Below the pieces are notes generated by a model, which saw only the letters and a program-made list of their open reading frames with translations, ran no database searches and had not been told where the DNA came from. Positions 12,338 to 23,976 of a stretch of 64,000 nt of DNA are shown in pieces. The position numbers and the translations under genes are program-made. This stretch comes from Homarus americanus (lineage: Eukaryota; Arthropoda; Malacostraca; Decapoda; Nephropidae): the NCBI RefSeq assembly GCF_018991925.1, contig NW_024727857.1, forward strand, positions 650,001 through 714,000, read 5' to 3'. Each line of letters starts with the position of its first letter. Positions within the stretch are counted from its first letter, which is position 1.

Positions 12338-12622
12338 CAACAGTTACCAGATCGGAAAGAGGTCCCAACTCTTCTGAAGACTCGCCAGACGTTCAGGGAT
12401 CTTCTTGGGTCTAACTTTCGACGTTGTAAATGGGTCCTCCTTGATCTTACTTCCGGGTTATCAAGGCGTCCTTCTGAGTCCTTCTCTGTGTGGACGTTTA
12501 GAAAGAACCTGTGTACGTCATTCACTACTAAGGGCATCTGTATTATGAGCCAGGCCCCATCCTCGGTCCTACCAACTGCTATTAAGTCTGGCTGCCATAT
12601 ATCATTCCTCAGATGCCATTAA
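12338..12622 (+). CDS. Candidate exon: 94-codon frame behind a splice acceptor
   Basis: A strong acceptor (pyrimidine tract then GACAG, ending 12337) is followed in phase 0 by 94 sense codons to TAA at 12620-12622. The frame has no early ATG, so it could only be an internal or terminal exon. The peptide (starts QQLPDRKEVPTLLKTRQTF) is mixed in composition, not repetitive, and I do not recognise it. The minus strand is also open over much of the same interval, which weakens the case. No partner exon was found. Confidence 0.22.
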   Translation, partial: QQLPDRKEVPTLLKTRQTFRDLLGSNFRRCKWVLLDLTSGLSRRPSESFSVWTFRKNLCTSFTTKGICIMSQAPSSVLPTAIKSGCHISFLRCH

Positions 12623-12682
12623 GGGTTGTTGGTGACGAGGCTAACACGTCCTCACGGTCTCACTTTGAAGACTCTCCTTGAT

Positions 12683-12800
12683 CCATGACATTTCACCCCA
12701 GGGACCCCATGACACTTCACCCAAGGAACCCATGACGCTTCACCCCAGGGGCCCATGACACTTCACCTCAACGGGCCCATGATACTTCGTTCGAGGGGGC
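12683..12800. repeat. 23-26 bp degenerate minisatellite, 5 copies
   Basis: Five diverged copies of a unit containing CCATGACACTTCACCCCAGG. Confidence 0.8.
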
Positions 12801-12966
12801 TCGTTGTGTACACTTCCTAAAATAAACATTGAATTCCGCCACGTACCAGTAGTTTCCCAGCTTCTGTCATCACCGAAGTCGTAAGAATCCCACTTCCATG
12901 TTCAACAAACTTTCACATCCGTGTTTGACAAAGTTTTACCTCCATGTTCCTACAACTTCAGTATCG

Positions 12967-13062
12967 CCCCACCTACCCCACCCTCCCCACCACCCCCACC
13001 CTCCCCACTTACCACCCCCACCCTCCCCACCTACTACCCCCACCCTCCCCACTTACTACCTC
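12967..13062. repeat. C-rich ~21-bp minisatellite
   Basis: Four to five copies of CCCACCCTCCCCACYTACYA. Confidence 0.85.
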
Positions 13063-14595
13063 CACATGTCTGTAATATTTGCTTCTATTTCTATAACATT
13101 TGTTTGCATTTCAATATTACATATTTCTGTGACTTTAACCTTTGTTTTCGTACCTCTAACACCTCTTTCGTTGCTTCTGTGATTTGAACCTTTGTTTATA
13201 ATGCGTTTAACCTTTCCACGTGTGCGTTAAACAATTACATCTGCCATTGTAGGTTCCTTCTCATTCAATTCCGTCTCCGTTCACGAAAGCATATTTTAAT
13301 ATTTGCTTCCGTGCTTTTATTTGTCATTTTCTTCGGCATTTATCTAACCTTTGCCCTGCTTCCCACGCTCAAACAGCCGTATTTATAGACAGTCATATGT
13401 AATCAGCCAAAGGTCACGGTGATATACTGATGGAGGCTACGGCGGAGGTGCTCACATTCTGGTGGGCAGGTGTGTGAGGCTTCTTGACCAGCCCTGAAAT
13501 AAAGAGTGGAGTCAAGGTGTAGATATGGTGAAAAAAAATTGTATGTTACGTTGATTTTCTTGGGTATTATTTATCTTTTCTCTTTTTCGTTTTTTGTTTG
13601 CTTTTTATTGTTTTTACTTCTTTTTCTTCTTCTTTTTCTCTTTTTTTTCTTCTTCCTCTGTGATCTTATTGTATTTACAGACTGACAGAATTATAGACTG
13701 ATTGATTAACACACTGACAAGGTTACAAACTGACAGTGTTAAATTTACAAAACTGGTAGTAACAGACTGACAGCCAGACAGACACAGCTTTTACCCACCA
13801 AGTTAAATCTTCAATAAATGCCATTCACTCACCGCTGCTCTCACTGATCCAAGTTGTGGCCGTCTTGACAAGTCTTCTCTCCCACCATCATGCTGAGAGA
13901 GAGAGAGAGAGAGAGATAAATACTACTACCATATTTACTAAAGTTACGCCAGGCGATCCCCCACCTTCTGCCAGCATGAGCAATCAGTACTGTTTAGGTG
14001 TTAATATTCTATCCCATAATGATTCGCCTATGGTACCCTACGCCAGACGAAAGATTCGCCCGGCTTCTACAATCCCTGATGTTATTTTAGGGTAGAATTA
14101 GACTCTGCCATAACCAGGAAGTTGGTCTGGCTCCTCAAGTTAAATAGGAAAAATTTTACTTAGGAGAGTTTGAATGTCTTGGACCAGAGTGAGTCAACCA
14201 TCAGTATGTTAGCGCCTCCACTCCTACCACCATGCTTAACTTGAATCATTCCCACGTCTCCCACTTCCCTCTGTCTGTGTGTCTGTGTTCATTATTCGTA
14301 AATACGTGTTCAAGCAGAAGATAAATGTCAACATCATTCCTCTAAGTTAACAGAGTCGATCAGTACTACGACCCAGAGTCCACCTTCCTACCTCTTGTAC
14401 GTATCATTGACTGTCAACAGAAATGGTGTGGAGACAGTTTACATAGAGGGGGGAAAGTGATGAATGTTGTGATAGATTAACTGACCTTTGACAGTGTAGG
14501 AGGGTGTGGGAGGGTGTGGGAGTGTGTGCCGGAGGGTAGGGGAAGAGGAAGAATTTTGTGGAAGTGAAAGGCGTAGGAAGACAGTCGTTCAAAGT
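13063..14595. other. Unique sequence with a T-rich tract
   Basis: A T/C-rich stretch at about 13555-13665 and a short GA run at 13895-13917. The frame at about 13856-14095 (+) ends in a mixed-composition peptide but matches nothing I know. No gene is called. Confidence 0.5.
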
Positions 14596-14765
14596 TTAAT
14601 CAGAAATCATAAACATAAGTAGAGATTTGTTTAAAGTACAGGAGGAGTAAACTGTACGTAGTGACATGATAATAAAGGCGATGTCTTGTTCGAGTAGTAC
14701 TCTGTGTGTGTGTGTGTGTGTGTTTAGTAGCAGAAAGTACATCCAGGATACAGGGAGCGGCTTTA

Positions 14766-14972
14766 CTAGGAAGCTAAGCCCTGACAAGGAGAGAGGGAAC
14801 AAATGGCCTGCCAGTCTTCGTGAATTCTAAACAGCTGAGACTTCGCCCTATGTTTACAAACAATGCCTGGAATAAGATCCATGTGTTCAACAGCTGATTG
14901 AGCGTCTACACGAAAGCAATTGATGAGAAACTTGAAGCCCTTATAACAGGTGGGAAGCTTGATGACATTCAT
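14766..14972 (-). other. Unassigned 68-aa open frame
   Basis: Starting from an ATG at 14972, this non-repetitive frame (begins MNVIKLPTCYKGFKFLINCF) runs to a stop at 14766. The plus strand of the same interval also has a protein-like stretch, so strand and reality are uncertain. It could be a transposon fossil. No domain was recognised. Confidence 0.15.
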
Positions 14973-15403
14973 AAAGGCTGTCACTCCAAGCTATGTCAAT
15001 AGAACAACGATCCATCTGGGCAGACTCTATGCTTGTGTGATAGCACTGTCTTGTAAAGGAAGGAAACATTTTGTATTAAAAGTCACGAACACAGTCCTGG
15101 GCACCGGGGAAGGAGGAGGAAGGGGAAAAAACACTCCTTTGATCGTAAAAAGAACTCGTAGGAAAGGCTGAGGAAGCGACAAAAACTAAAGCCAAATCTC
15201 GCACGCCAAGACGACAACACGACAACACAGCCAATTGACTTCCACGAATTCTGTGTAAATTGAGTGACACAAGTTTTTTGTTTACTTGCTACACTCTGCT
15301 GGCGGTACTTGGCGGTGCAGGTCGTAACTCTTATAACTTCTGGCGATATAAACTTATGAAAAGGTGTATTGTAGGATTTATTGCCGCCCTCGTCTGTTGG
15401 TGT

Positions 15404-15410
<7 letters not shown>

Positions 15411-15467
<57 letters not shown>
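15411..15467. repeat. (AC)28 microsatellite with TA leader
   Basis: A perfect AC run preceded by TATATA (15405-15410). Confidence 0.97.
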
Positions 15468-15471
<4 letters not shown>

Positions 15472-17687
15472 AAGCTCATTACGAGGCTGAATACTATCTA
15501 ATAAGGGATCCAATCAAGACCTGATGTTGAGGTGTGAAAGAGCCTTAGCCTCCAGCATAACTTATTACTGTACCTCCACCTCACCAAGATCACCAGGCAG
15601 GTAGACTCCCTCACCATGACCACCAACACACTCTTACAGATACTAAGTCACCACAAGTCTCAAGTTTGATAATGAAAACATATTTTCACGTCAAATATTC
15701 ATGAGACAGGAAGCCATTTTTTCTTCATAATTCAATTGGGAAATATAACTGCAATACAAAGCATCCATCATACTGGGGTGGTTGATGACGTCACTAGAGG
15801 GGAAAAAAGAGGAAATATTGCCAATTTTCCACTCTCTTTTTTCCCTTTAACAATTCACTAATTATAGTTTCAAGCTCCGACCATAAAAGAGAATTAGTAT
15901 ACAATTACCAGAGTTAAAAACATCCATTTCAATAATGTTTATAAATTATAGGAACTAATGCCCCATTTTTTTCCCAGGTCTTTGGCAGCCACAGTGTAGT
16001 TAGTCAATCAGTCAGTCGGTTAGTGTTTAGCTGTCATGGAAGGTGTATGCATGAGGCTACTTGTAGTTATTATTTTAAGATGTATTATATTAATTAAATT
16101 CCCTTGAAAATTTACCTCATAAAAAAGGTCTGCAATAACATTTATATTTTACTTAAACTAAAAGATTTATATCGATGTTGTTAAGTATCACTGATCTAAT
16201 TGTTAACTGATCACGAGAACAACTTATTAACTGTATGAATATGACCCCACCACCTTTGATTATTACGACAGTTTGACCTCTAGAACGTTATGTCATCCTC
16301 CTGACCTTAATTAACTAGTCCCATAGGCAATGTATTTAACCTTTAGCACCATAATTTAATTCCTTGAGTATATTGACCCAACTTCTTAATTACAATGTAT
16401 TTACCCTGAACTCAATGATCTATGCCTTGAGTACAGTGGTTAAAACATCGGACTCAAGGACTAAAACAAGTAATACTCCAACTTACAAGTATTACTTTGA
16501 ATGGACTCTGGACTCTTACACTTCCTTTTGAAATATATTTAAGTTTGCAATTTCTATAAAGTATATGCAAATAACTATGCAAATTCATAATAAGCATTTA
16601 ATTCTACTTCATCTTCAGGAGACCGAAGAGAATATTTAAACACTTCCCATAATTTTTATTTTATTATCTCTAGTATATTTTTCATGTCAGTTATAAGTAA
16701 AGTATTTGTATGTATATATTATTATTTTGTTTATTTTCACCCGTGTGTATTTTCGTGTATAATCCGTATATTTTGTCCTGTGGTGATAATGAATAAGGTC
16801 TTACATGAACGTTTAAGTTAGTAAGTCATTTTATATCCTGGTAATATCTACGTATTTTTTTTTTCATGTGCTTGAATCGGTATTACATAAATATTAAATA
16901 ACCATCTAAGGTTTTTTTCCAGACACTGAACATTTTCTTTGTAAATATTTAATTGTATAACTCAAGTTCCTCAATTCATCTGGGAGAGGTTGAAGTCCAT
17001 TTTACATTCCTGGAAATTTGTAGTTACTTATTTTTTTTTGTGTGTGTGTTAGTCTACGAGGCATTTAGGGGCAACCTTTTGAAATTATGCAAATTAGTAA
17101 TGAATATCTAATTTCTCCTAGAGCTGTTAAGACCATTGAGATTAACTTTTATACGTAAGATTTTTTTTTCCACAGATTCTAGAGCTGTAATGATAATATT
17201 TCCAATTTTATACATTTATTATGAAAGAATTTTATAAAACTGAAATAAAAAGCAAAATATCTAGTGAAGGATTTTTTTAAGGTGATCTTTAGTTTTTGCA
17301 ATTAAATTAAAAACATTCCTGGAGGTACAATTGCCTCAGCGTTGGGTAAGACGTGGGCGGTACATACCATTCCTTGACCTCCTCCATTTCCCGACCTAAG
17401 CTCCCTGGATTGTTTTCTCTGAGGTTATGTCTAAAGTCAAGTTTTTTTTTTCCATTAATATCAACTGGAAATTTTAAAGGACAGAATATGTGATGCTGTC
17501 GGGTTCAGTATGATATATTACAAAATTTATGGTGGGAAACAGAACACTGCTTTGATATCTGCAGAGCCATAAAAGAAACTCGTATTGAACTTCTCTAGCT
17601 TGGAAATAAAACTTTTTAGGTTCTTTATTATTGCCTTCTGCTTTTTTACTGTAGCTTTACAACTTATTTTATGATAATTTTTTTAAA

Positions 17688-17688
<1 letters not shown>
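15468..17688. other. Longest nearly repeat-free AT-rich region
   Basis: About 2.2 kb with T runs and no strong frame. A decayed series of TTGAGTAC/ACTCAAGG motifs lies at about 16325-16480. It is compatible with intron sequence. No exon was recognised. Confidence 0.5.
16325..16480 (-). repeat. Decayed ~22-bp dispersed repeat (CTCAAGG family)
   Basis: On the minus strand, several diverged units of the form ACTCAAGGNNTTAAATCATTG. Related units occur near 38938-38995 and 47826-47925. Confidence 0.45.

Positions 17689-17735
<47 letters not shown>
17689..17735. repeat. (TG)23 microsatellite
   Basis: Perfect TG run. Confidence 0.97.
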
Positions 17736-17737
<2 letters not shown>

Positions 17738-18157
17738 AAGAAAGCCCCACAAAGACTTGAGAAAATTAAAATTCTTTCTGCTGTGTGATTAATTCCCTGG
17801 GTACGTTGACGCATTCATGAGTGTAATTTGCATAGTCAGGAGGAAAGGCCTCAAAGGAAAACTAGGAATAACCTTGATAACGAAAATGATAAGCCTCTGT
17901 CTACCGGTGCCTTGTGCCTTGTATATCCCCACAGGTACGAGGAAATTATATACACTGAAATACCTGGTAAACATTAGAACCTACGTGAACACAACAACAA
18001 TAATAATATGTATGTCTGTGTGTCAGTATATCAATAATCTCTATAAACCTGCTTTGTTTCACCGTAGGATCCGTCTATAACACACACACACACACACGCA
18101 CACACACTATCAGTTCTGAGCAGGAATCATAATATTGTATCATCGTGAGCATGTATG

Positions 18158-18160
<3 letters not shown>

Positions 18161-18206
<46 letters not shown>
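18161..18206. repeat. (CT)23 microsatellite
   Basis: Perfect CT run. Confidence 0.97.
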
Positions 18207-18207
<1 letters not shown>

Positions 18208-18352
18208 ATGTGTTCTTGAGGGGAGGGAGTGAAGACCCCTAATGGTGTTTCACTAATGCATTCCCAACAGCTCTTCACTAATGAGTCCCCAAGGTGTTTA
18301 CTGTAGAGGTACACGAACCTAAATATCTAGTGGTATATGGTGAAGCTCTGAA

Positions 18353-18355
<3 letters not shown>

Positions 18356-18393
<38 letters not shown>
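18356..18393. repeat. (AC)19 microsatellite
   Basis: Perfect AC run bordering the 45-bp array on its left. Confidence 0.97.
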
Positions 18394-18395
<2 letters not shown>

Positions 18396-18399
18396 AGTG

Positions 18400-18779
18400 A
18401 ATGAGTTGCTACAGCATCACGTGAAGTTCCTCATAACACCATCTGTGAGGGAATTACTACACCACGTGATGCCCCTCATAACACCATCTGTGAGGGAATT
18501 ACTACGCCATGTGATACCCCTCATAACACCATCTGTGAGGGAATTACTACACCACATCAGGCCCCTCATACACCATCTGTAAGGGAATTACTACACCATA
18601 TCAGGCCCCACATAACACCATCTGTGAGGTAACTACTACATCATCAGGCCCCTCGTAACACCATCTGTGAGGGAATTACTACACCACGTCATGCCCCTCA
18701 TAACACCACCTATGAGGGAACTAGTACTCCACGTGATGCCCCTCATAACGCTATCTGTGAGGGAGTTATTACACTACGT
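18400..18779. repeat. 45-bp minisatellite, 8 copies, E-box containing
   Basis: Eight copies containing CATCTGTGAGGGAATTACTA and CCCCTCATAACA. Several junctions read CACGTG (an E-box), others CATGTG or CACATC. The unit is a multiple of three, so a + frame stays open for 61 codons, but it breaks at a later deletion. Confidence 0.92.
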
Positions 18780-18834
18780 GTCTGCTGTTCAACACCTGAG
18801 CTTACGTGATCTACGTGTGTAAACATTAATCTGT

Positions 18835-19055
<221 letters not shown>

Positions 19056-19201
19056 ACACACACACACACACACACCACATCCTTCTTAAATTCACCTTCG
19101 AAGTCACGATAGAGTCTTTCTGTAACTGGAAAGTAAATTGTCACCAGCGGGCGGCAGACTGAAGTGTATTACTGGTGAGTGTCGGACAAAACCCGACAAT
19201 T

Positions 19202-19224
19202 ACACCCCCCCCCCTCCCCCCCTC
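19202..19224. repeat. C-rich homopolymer block
   Basis: C runs interrupted by single T residues. Confidence 0.9.
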
Positions 19225-20110
19225 CGGACAAAACCCCAGTTAAAGTGCAAAATAGGACAAAAGCCTCATTTTTTTATGAATATTTCTCAAGGTTCATTAT
19301 ACTCGTATATTCTTGTGGGAATATATAGGTGTCCTAGAAATGTGTCCCTGCCAACCTCCTTCCCCCTCCCTCCAACTCTCAGTGTCTCAGGGAGCAGGCA
19401 GGGAGTACGCAGGCAAGGAGGGAGGCAGGAACACTTATCTGGGACACCCTATTTATACAGTTAATGCTTCTTTATCACATCTAGGGTTGTAGGTTACCAG
19501 GATAATAAAAATTTACACAAGAGCACAAAATACACAATACTCACTGATTATATCTGTATTGTCAGGTGTTCAGGGAATTTACATCTCAAGTGTACGGTAC
19601 ACATTTATGCCAGCAAACTGAGTACAAAAAATAAATCTACATTGCAACATCATCGAGTCACGAACAATTCCAGTATAGTTTTCACTGTGATCGTAATGCA
19701 ATTTTAGGCCTTAATGCATAAAACCAACATTGAATTACAGATTCTTTTAGCAGAAGGTCTCAAATTAAATTGGTGTTTAATTACCATGTGCACGAGAGAA
19801 TTACCTAATTAATTCTGAAGTAATTGAAGCAGTAGGGAAGAAAATGGAGTTTGTATTTTCACTTTGAGATAAAAATAATGTTTATTTTTCTTAATACCCG
19901 ACAATCACCCAGATTCAGGAAGACTAAGACGCAACAGCACCCTGACTTCCCTTGCACACCCCTTAGATGACCTATGAACTTCATGACCTTGGTATAGGAA
20001 GGTCATGGTAAGAAGAAAATACATTTACACAAGTTCCCGCTGTCCACTCTGTACAATACATGACTATTAGTGTGAGTGAATGGGTTGTTGCTCGGCAGTT
20101 TCCATAGGGG
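19225..20110. other. Unique AT-rich sequence
   Basis: No coding or RNA feature recognised. A donor-like TGGTGAGT precedes it near 19171, without a convincing exon. Confidence 0.5.
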
Positions 20111-20406
20111 GGGCTGGCTTGTTGGTTGGTAGGTTGGTGGACTGGCTGGCTGGACGGATGGCTGGCTGGCTGGCTGGCTGGCTGGCAGGCTGGACGGATG
20201 GCTGGACGGATGGCTGGACGGATGGCTGGCTGGCTGGACGGATGGCTGGCTGGCTGGCTTGCTGGCTGGACGGATGGCTGGCTGGCTGGCTGGACGGATG
20301 GCTGGCTGGCTGGCTGGACGGATGGCTGGCTGGCTGGCTTGCTGGCTGGACGGATGGCTGGCTGGCTGGCTGGACGGATGGCTGGCTGGCTGGCTGGCTG
20401 GACGGA

Positions 20407-20457
<51 letters not shown>
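20111..20457. repeat. GGCT tetranucleotide array with GGACGGAT variants
   Basis: About 347 bp of GGCT units, with GACGGAT variants at about eleven positions, mostly spaced by multiples of four. Part of the array (beginning CTTGCTGG) is duplicated with a period of about 80 bp. All-frame openness (GWLA on +, SQPA on -) follows from the repeat and is not evidence of a protein. Confidence 0.96.
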
Positions 20458-20706
20458 TTCACTGGGACACTGAAGGTCTGCTAATACAATAAGACTGGAG
20501 GTAGCAGCAGCGGTCATGGTTTATTCATGATGGTTAAGGCCACTTGATGGTCCGCCTGGTGGTCTGACGTCCTCCCACACTCCCTACACTCATTATCCCT
20601 CCATCTCCATCCTTATTCCTCCTTCTTTCTATCCCCCATCTTTACTAATATCCTCTTTCTCTACTTCTGTTCGTCTGTCATTTATTGATAAGGTACAGAT
20701 AGGACT

Positions 20707-20708
<2 letters not shown>

Positions 20709-20738
<30 letters not shown>
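20709..20738. repeat. (TC)15 microsatellite
   Basis: Perfect TC run next to a GC-rich patch. Confidence 0.95.
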
Positions 20739-20741
<3 letters not shown>

Positions 20742-20819
20742 CGGCCCCTTTGATTCACGTGGTCGGGAGCCCGTGTGTTATTTTTTATACTTAAATTGAC
20801 TGGAGACTGTCCCACCTGT

Positions 20820-20890
20820 CCCCGGTGACTTCCAGCAGCCCCTGGGGACTGCCCCGGCCGCTCCGCGTGGCGTGCCTCTGTTAACAGGTA
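20820..20890. other. GC-rich patch, possible minus-strand exon
   Basis: About 70 bp is far richer in G and C than its surroundings. On the minus strand it is preceded by TTAACAG and followed by ACAGGTGGGA, so splice-like edges exist. No recognisable peptide and no partner exon. Confidence 0.15.
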
Positions 20891-21004
20891 CCGGGATGAA
20901 GACATTGGTTGAGACAGCAGCGGACTGTGGAGCTCCACCACTCATGAAGATGAACCACGAAATATCACGAATTTTGGCTTGAGGGATTGTGTGGTGTGGG
21001 CGGG

Positions 21005-21110
21005 GAGGATGATGGTGGTGGTGGGCGGGGCGGGCGAAGGTGATAGGTGTTGATGGTGGTGGTGGTAGGTGGTGGTAGGCGAGTAGGATGATGGTGGTAG
21101 TGGCGGTAGT
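21005..21110. repeat. GGT-rich cryptic trinucleotide repeat
   Basis: Imperfect GGTGGT/GATGAT array. Confidence 0.85.
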
Positions 21111-21459
21111 CTTCACTATTTATGTCCCTATCAACCTGTTTTTATTTCCTCCTCTTACTCTGCCTTTCAACCATTCCACGGTATCCATTCACCTTCTCCC
21201 GCTTCCCTTCCACTCATCTACAGGACTAAACCATTGTATTTGTAATTTCACAAGATCTAAAATAGTTTCTTTCCAACGAATACAGTTTTGTAATTAGTCA
21301 TTGCAATGTCTATTTCCGTGTATTATTTTGTTAAATCGAGTTCAAACTTTGAGAGTTTTGCCCTGAGTTAGAGGTTGTGTTAATGATAAGTATTTTCCCG
21401 CTGATAATCACGTACTGAATACAATGATAACTTGTGGTAATAATTATAACATTAATACG

Positions 21460-21461
<2 letters not shown>

Positions 21462-21518
<57 letters not shown>
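21462..21518. repeat. (TAA)19 microsatellite
   Basis: Perfect trinucleotide run. Confidence 0.97.
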
Positions 21519-21519
<1 letters not shown>

Positions 21520-22138
21520 GAAGCTACCAACAGTGTCTCAGTAAGGCGTTAAGTAACACATGAAAGAGAAAGTTAAATCACGAAAAACACTGAAGAAGTC
21601 GCTGAAGAAGGCAGGTCCATCTTTCCTCGACTTGTAAGGTTAACGTAGCCTCAGTAACTTCCCAGTGTAGCCTCATATAAGACTTGGCCTTATGTGGACC
21701 AGCATAAATCAACCGGGAGTCTCCACCGTAAAAAAAAAACCAGGCGTATACTTATGTGTTTTGAATAATTTATAGGCGTTTGAGGCCATGTAGAGAACTT
21801 TAAAACTCTCAAAGAACGTAGGAAAGTTACCAGGGTGCGTTGGACCTCAAGGACAGTCTGTTCCATCTCCCTTCTCGTAATGTCTCATATTATGCATACA
21901 GTACCCTCTCCCTCTCCCTTTCTCCCTCACCCTTCCACCTCACATCGTCTTGTTCCTCTACCTAGTGTTTGCGTCGCCAGAATCATCCGCGAATGTGTTC
22001 CTCCTCCCTCAGTTTCTCTCACCTGTACATTGTCCCTCTCTCTCCACACGTTCTTCTTCTTCACCCGGTGTCCTCCTCCTCACCAAGTGCTGCCTCTCCC
22101 CTCCCCCCTTTGTGTCCTACTGGGTTTCAACATAACAG

Positions 22139-22168
22139 GCAAGGATCGACACCTCAATGATGAGAGAG
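22139..22168 (+). CDS. Candidate 30-nt microexon
   Basis: A pyrimidine-rich tract and AACAG acceptor end at 22138, and a good donor GAGAG|GTAAGG starts at 22169. The ten codons between (ARIDTSMMRE) are open in phase 0 on both sides, matching the start phase of the candidate exon at 25381. Very short exons are easily imitated by chance. Confidence 0.15.
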
Positions 22169-22319
22169 GTAAGGGCACTACCGACGTCCCTCCGACACCT
22201 GAAAACATGTGTCTGTGTTTACACCTGTTAGTAGAGGCCGCCTGGTTGCTGGAACTGCCTCACTGTGAGACACAACACACATCGCCGCCTCGGAGTAAGA
22301 CTGGGATCCACTATTGACT

Positions 22320-22830
22320 GAAGAGGGAGTGGGGAGGTGGGGAGGGAGTGAGAGGCTGTGTCCAGGATAAGCACACACGGTTTCAGAGTCACCCTTGGAG
22401 AGATGGGAGTGTGGTGGGGGCGGGGGGTGTTAAAGAGAGGGAAGAGGAGGGGAAGATAAAGGGAGAAAGGAGAGAGGAGGTAAAGTGAGTGATGTATATA
22501 AGAAATTAGAAGGTTATAGGAGGGAAGGGCAGGGAAAGGGAAGGGAGGGCAGAGAGACAGGGTGAGGAAACCCGATTAGAGAGGAAGACAGTGAGCGAGG
22601 AAGATCTTGTTTTCTTTACATCCATATGGTCCATTTAGCCTTAAGGAGCTTCGCCAGGCGTAAACCAAATCCCCATCTTCCGCTAAAGCGACGCCCGAGT
22701 ACTTATGGCTAGTTATGTAAGCAGCGTGAGAGAGAGTGAGTGAGTGTTAGAGAAAGTGTATTGAGGGAGGAAGGAAAGAGAGTGAATGGGCGAGAGAGTA
22801 AGATAGAGGAGAGAGAGAGAGAGAGTATCC
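22320..22830. repeat. G/A-rich low-complexity tract
   Basis: Purine-rich GGGAGG and GAGAGA segments broken by about 100 bp of unique sequence (22600-22710). No gene. Confidence 0.7.
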
Positions 22831-23036
22831 AATTAGGTTCTAATGCTACACATTACTGATAATTTCATCTATATTCATTAACACCATTTCAAGTTATTTA
22901 TATTTTTAGTACAGGTATTTAAAAATCATACTGTATAACTTCAATACATATATGTACATTAATTCACATAAACATAATTCAATTTTAATATCCACTCCCA
23001 TGATGACGGAAAAAGAATAACAAGAAAAAGTCATTA

Positions 23037-23290
23037 TTAATACGCACTAAACCCTCGACTTACACTTCGCAAACCTCCCGTGTCAACAAACTTTTTGAAA
23101 CCCGATATATTTGTCGACTTCAAAGAAAATAATAACACCCCCAAAAAATTGCATAAATAAATAAACGTTTTCCCGATAGGAATTTGCTCCAATAACAGTT
23201 TCGAAATAGCAAACAAGAAAATCATTTCAGGCACGCAGTCGATTCCCAGTTGCGCCTCGGAGTTGAGGAGAATTTGCATGATTTGAGAGT
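23037..23290. mobile_element. Possible pogo/Tigger-like transposon remnant
   Basis: CACTAAACCCTCGACTTACA (23045-23064) resembles the terminal repeats of pogo-type elements, which typically read CAGTAAACCCTCG, and TTTTCCCGATAGGAA inside is also reminiscent of them. No matching inverted end was found. The match is from memory and not verified. Confidence 0.22.
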
Positions 23291-23430
23291 TGTGTAAGAC
23301 AAAAATGGAATTGCTTCAATTCTGCCCCGGTATAATGACCATTTAATCTCGTTTCTTTCTTTATCTCTCTCACTCTCTCTTTCTCATTCTGCTTTACTAC
23401 TTCATTACCTCGTTTTTTTTCTCACTGGGG

Positions 23431-23431
<1 letters not shown>

Positions 23432-23514
<83 letters not shown>
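23432..23514. repeat. (TG)41 microsatellite
   Basis: Perfect TG run. Confidence 0.97.
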
Positions 23515-23518
<4 letters not shown>

Positions 23519-23926
23519 GTGCCACAAAGAAGTAAAGAAACAATATCAGTACAAAGTATAATAAATTGTAAAGTATCATATTTCGGCTAAGCTGGGGGAC
23601 TTCACACCCAACACATTATTTCTTTTGATTTGTATATTCTTACTATATTTTCATCAGTGAGTTCTGATATAATATTAATTTTTATGGAAATCACTTCGTT
23701 TGGTAGATAATTAGGCGACTCGGGGCGCACTGCTTTGTCTTTCACGGCGTGAAGCGGCGGTACACAGCCAGTTATCTCCAATCGACGTCAGTCGCCAGTG
23801 TATGTTTATGAGCCAACAGATCGGGTGGCTGCTCCCACGTCCACAAAAAACGTAAAATTATACCATATTATAGTGAATTCTTTCTGTTTAATATGCTGGG
23901 GGTCCGGAGGGTTGAGCCTCACGGCT

Positions 23927-23976
23927 AGGAAGTTAGGTAAGGTTAGGTAGGTTTCTTTGGTTAGGTTGGTAAGGTG
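23927..23976 (+). repeat. Degenerate TTAGG-type repeat
   Basis: GTTAGG and GGTTAGGT units with short spacers, in the same orientation as the island at 11064. A further short GGTTAGGTTT lies near 24018. Confidence 0.6.

Noticed and set aside
16430..16462. tRNA D-arm-like stretch (GTACAGTGGTTAAAACATCG)
   Set aside because: No B box; better explained as part of the CTCAAGG-type decayed repeat.
20067..20517. Gln/Pro/Ala/Ser-rich frame up to 178 codons on the minus strand (and GWLA frames on plus)
   Set aside because: Translations of the GGCT tetranucleotide array, open in nearly all frames.
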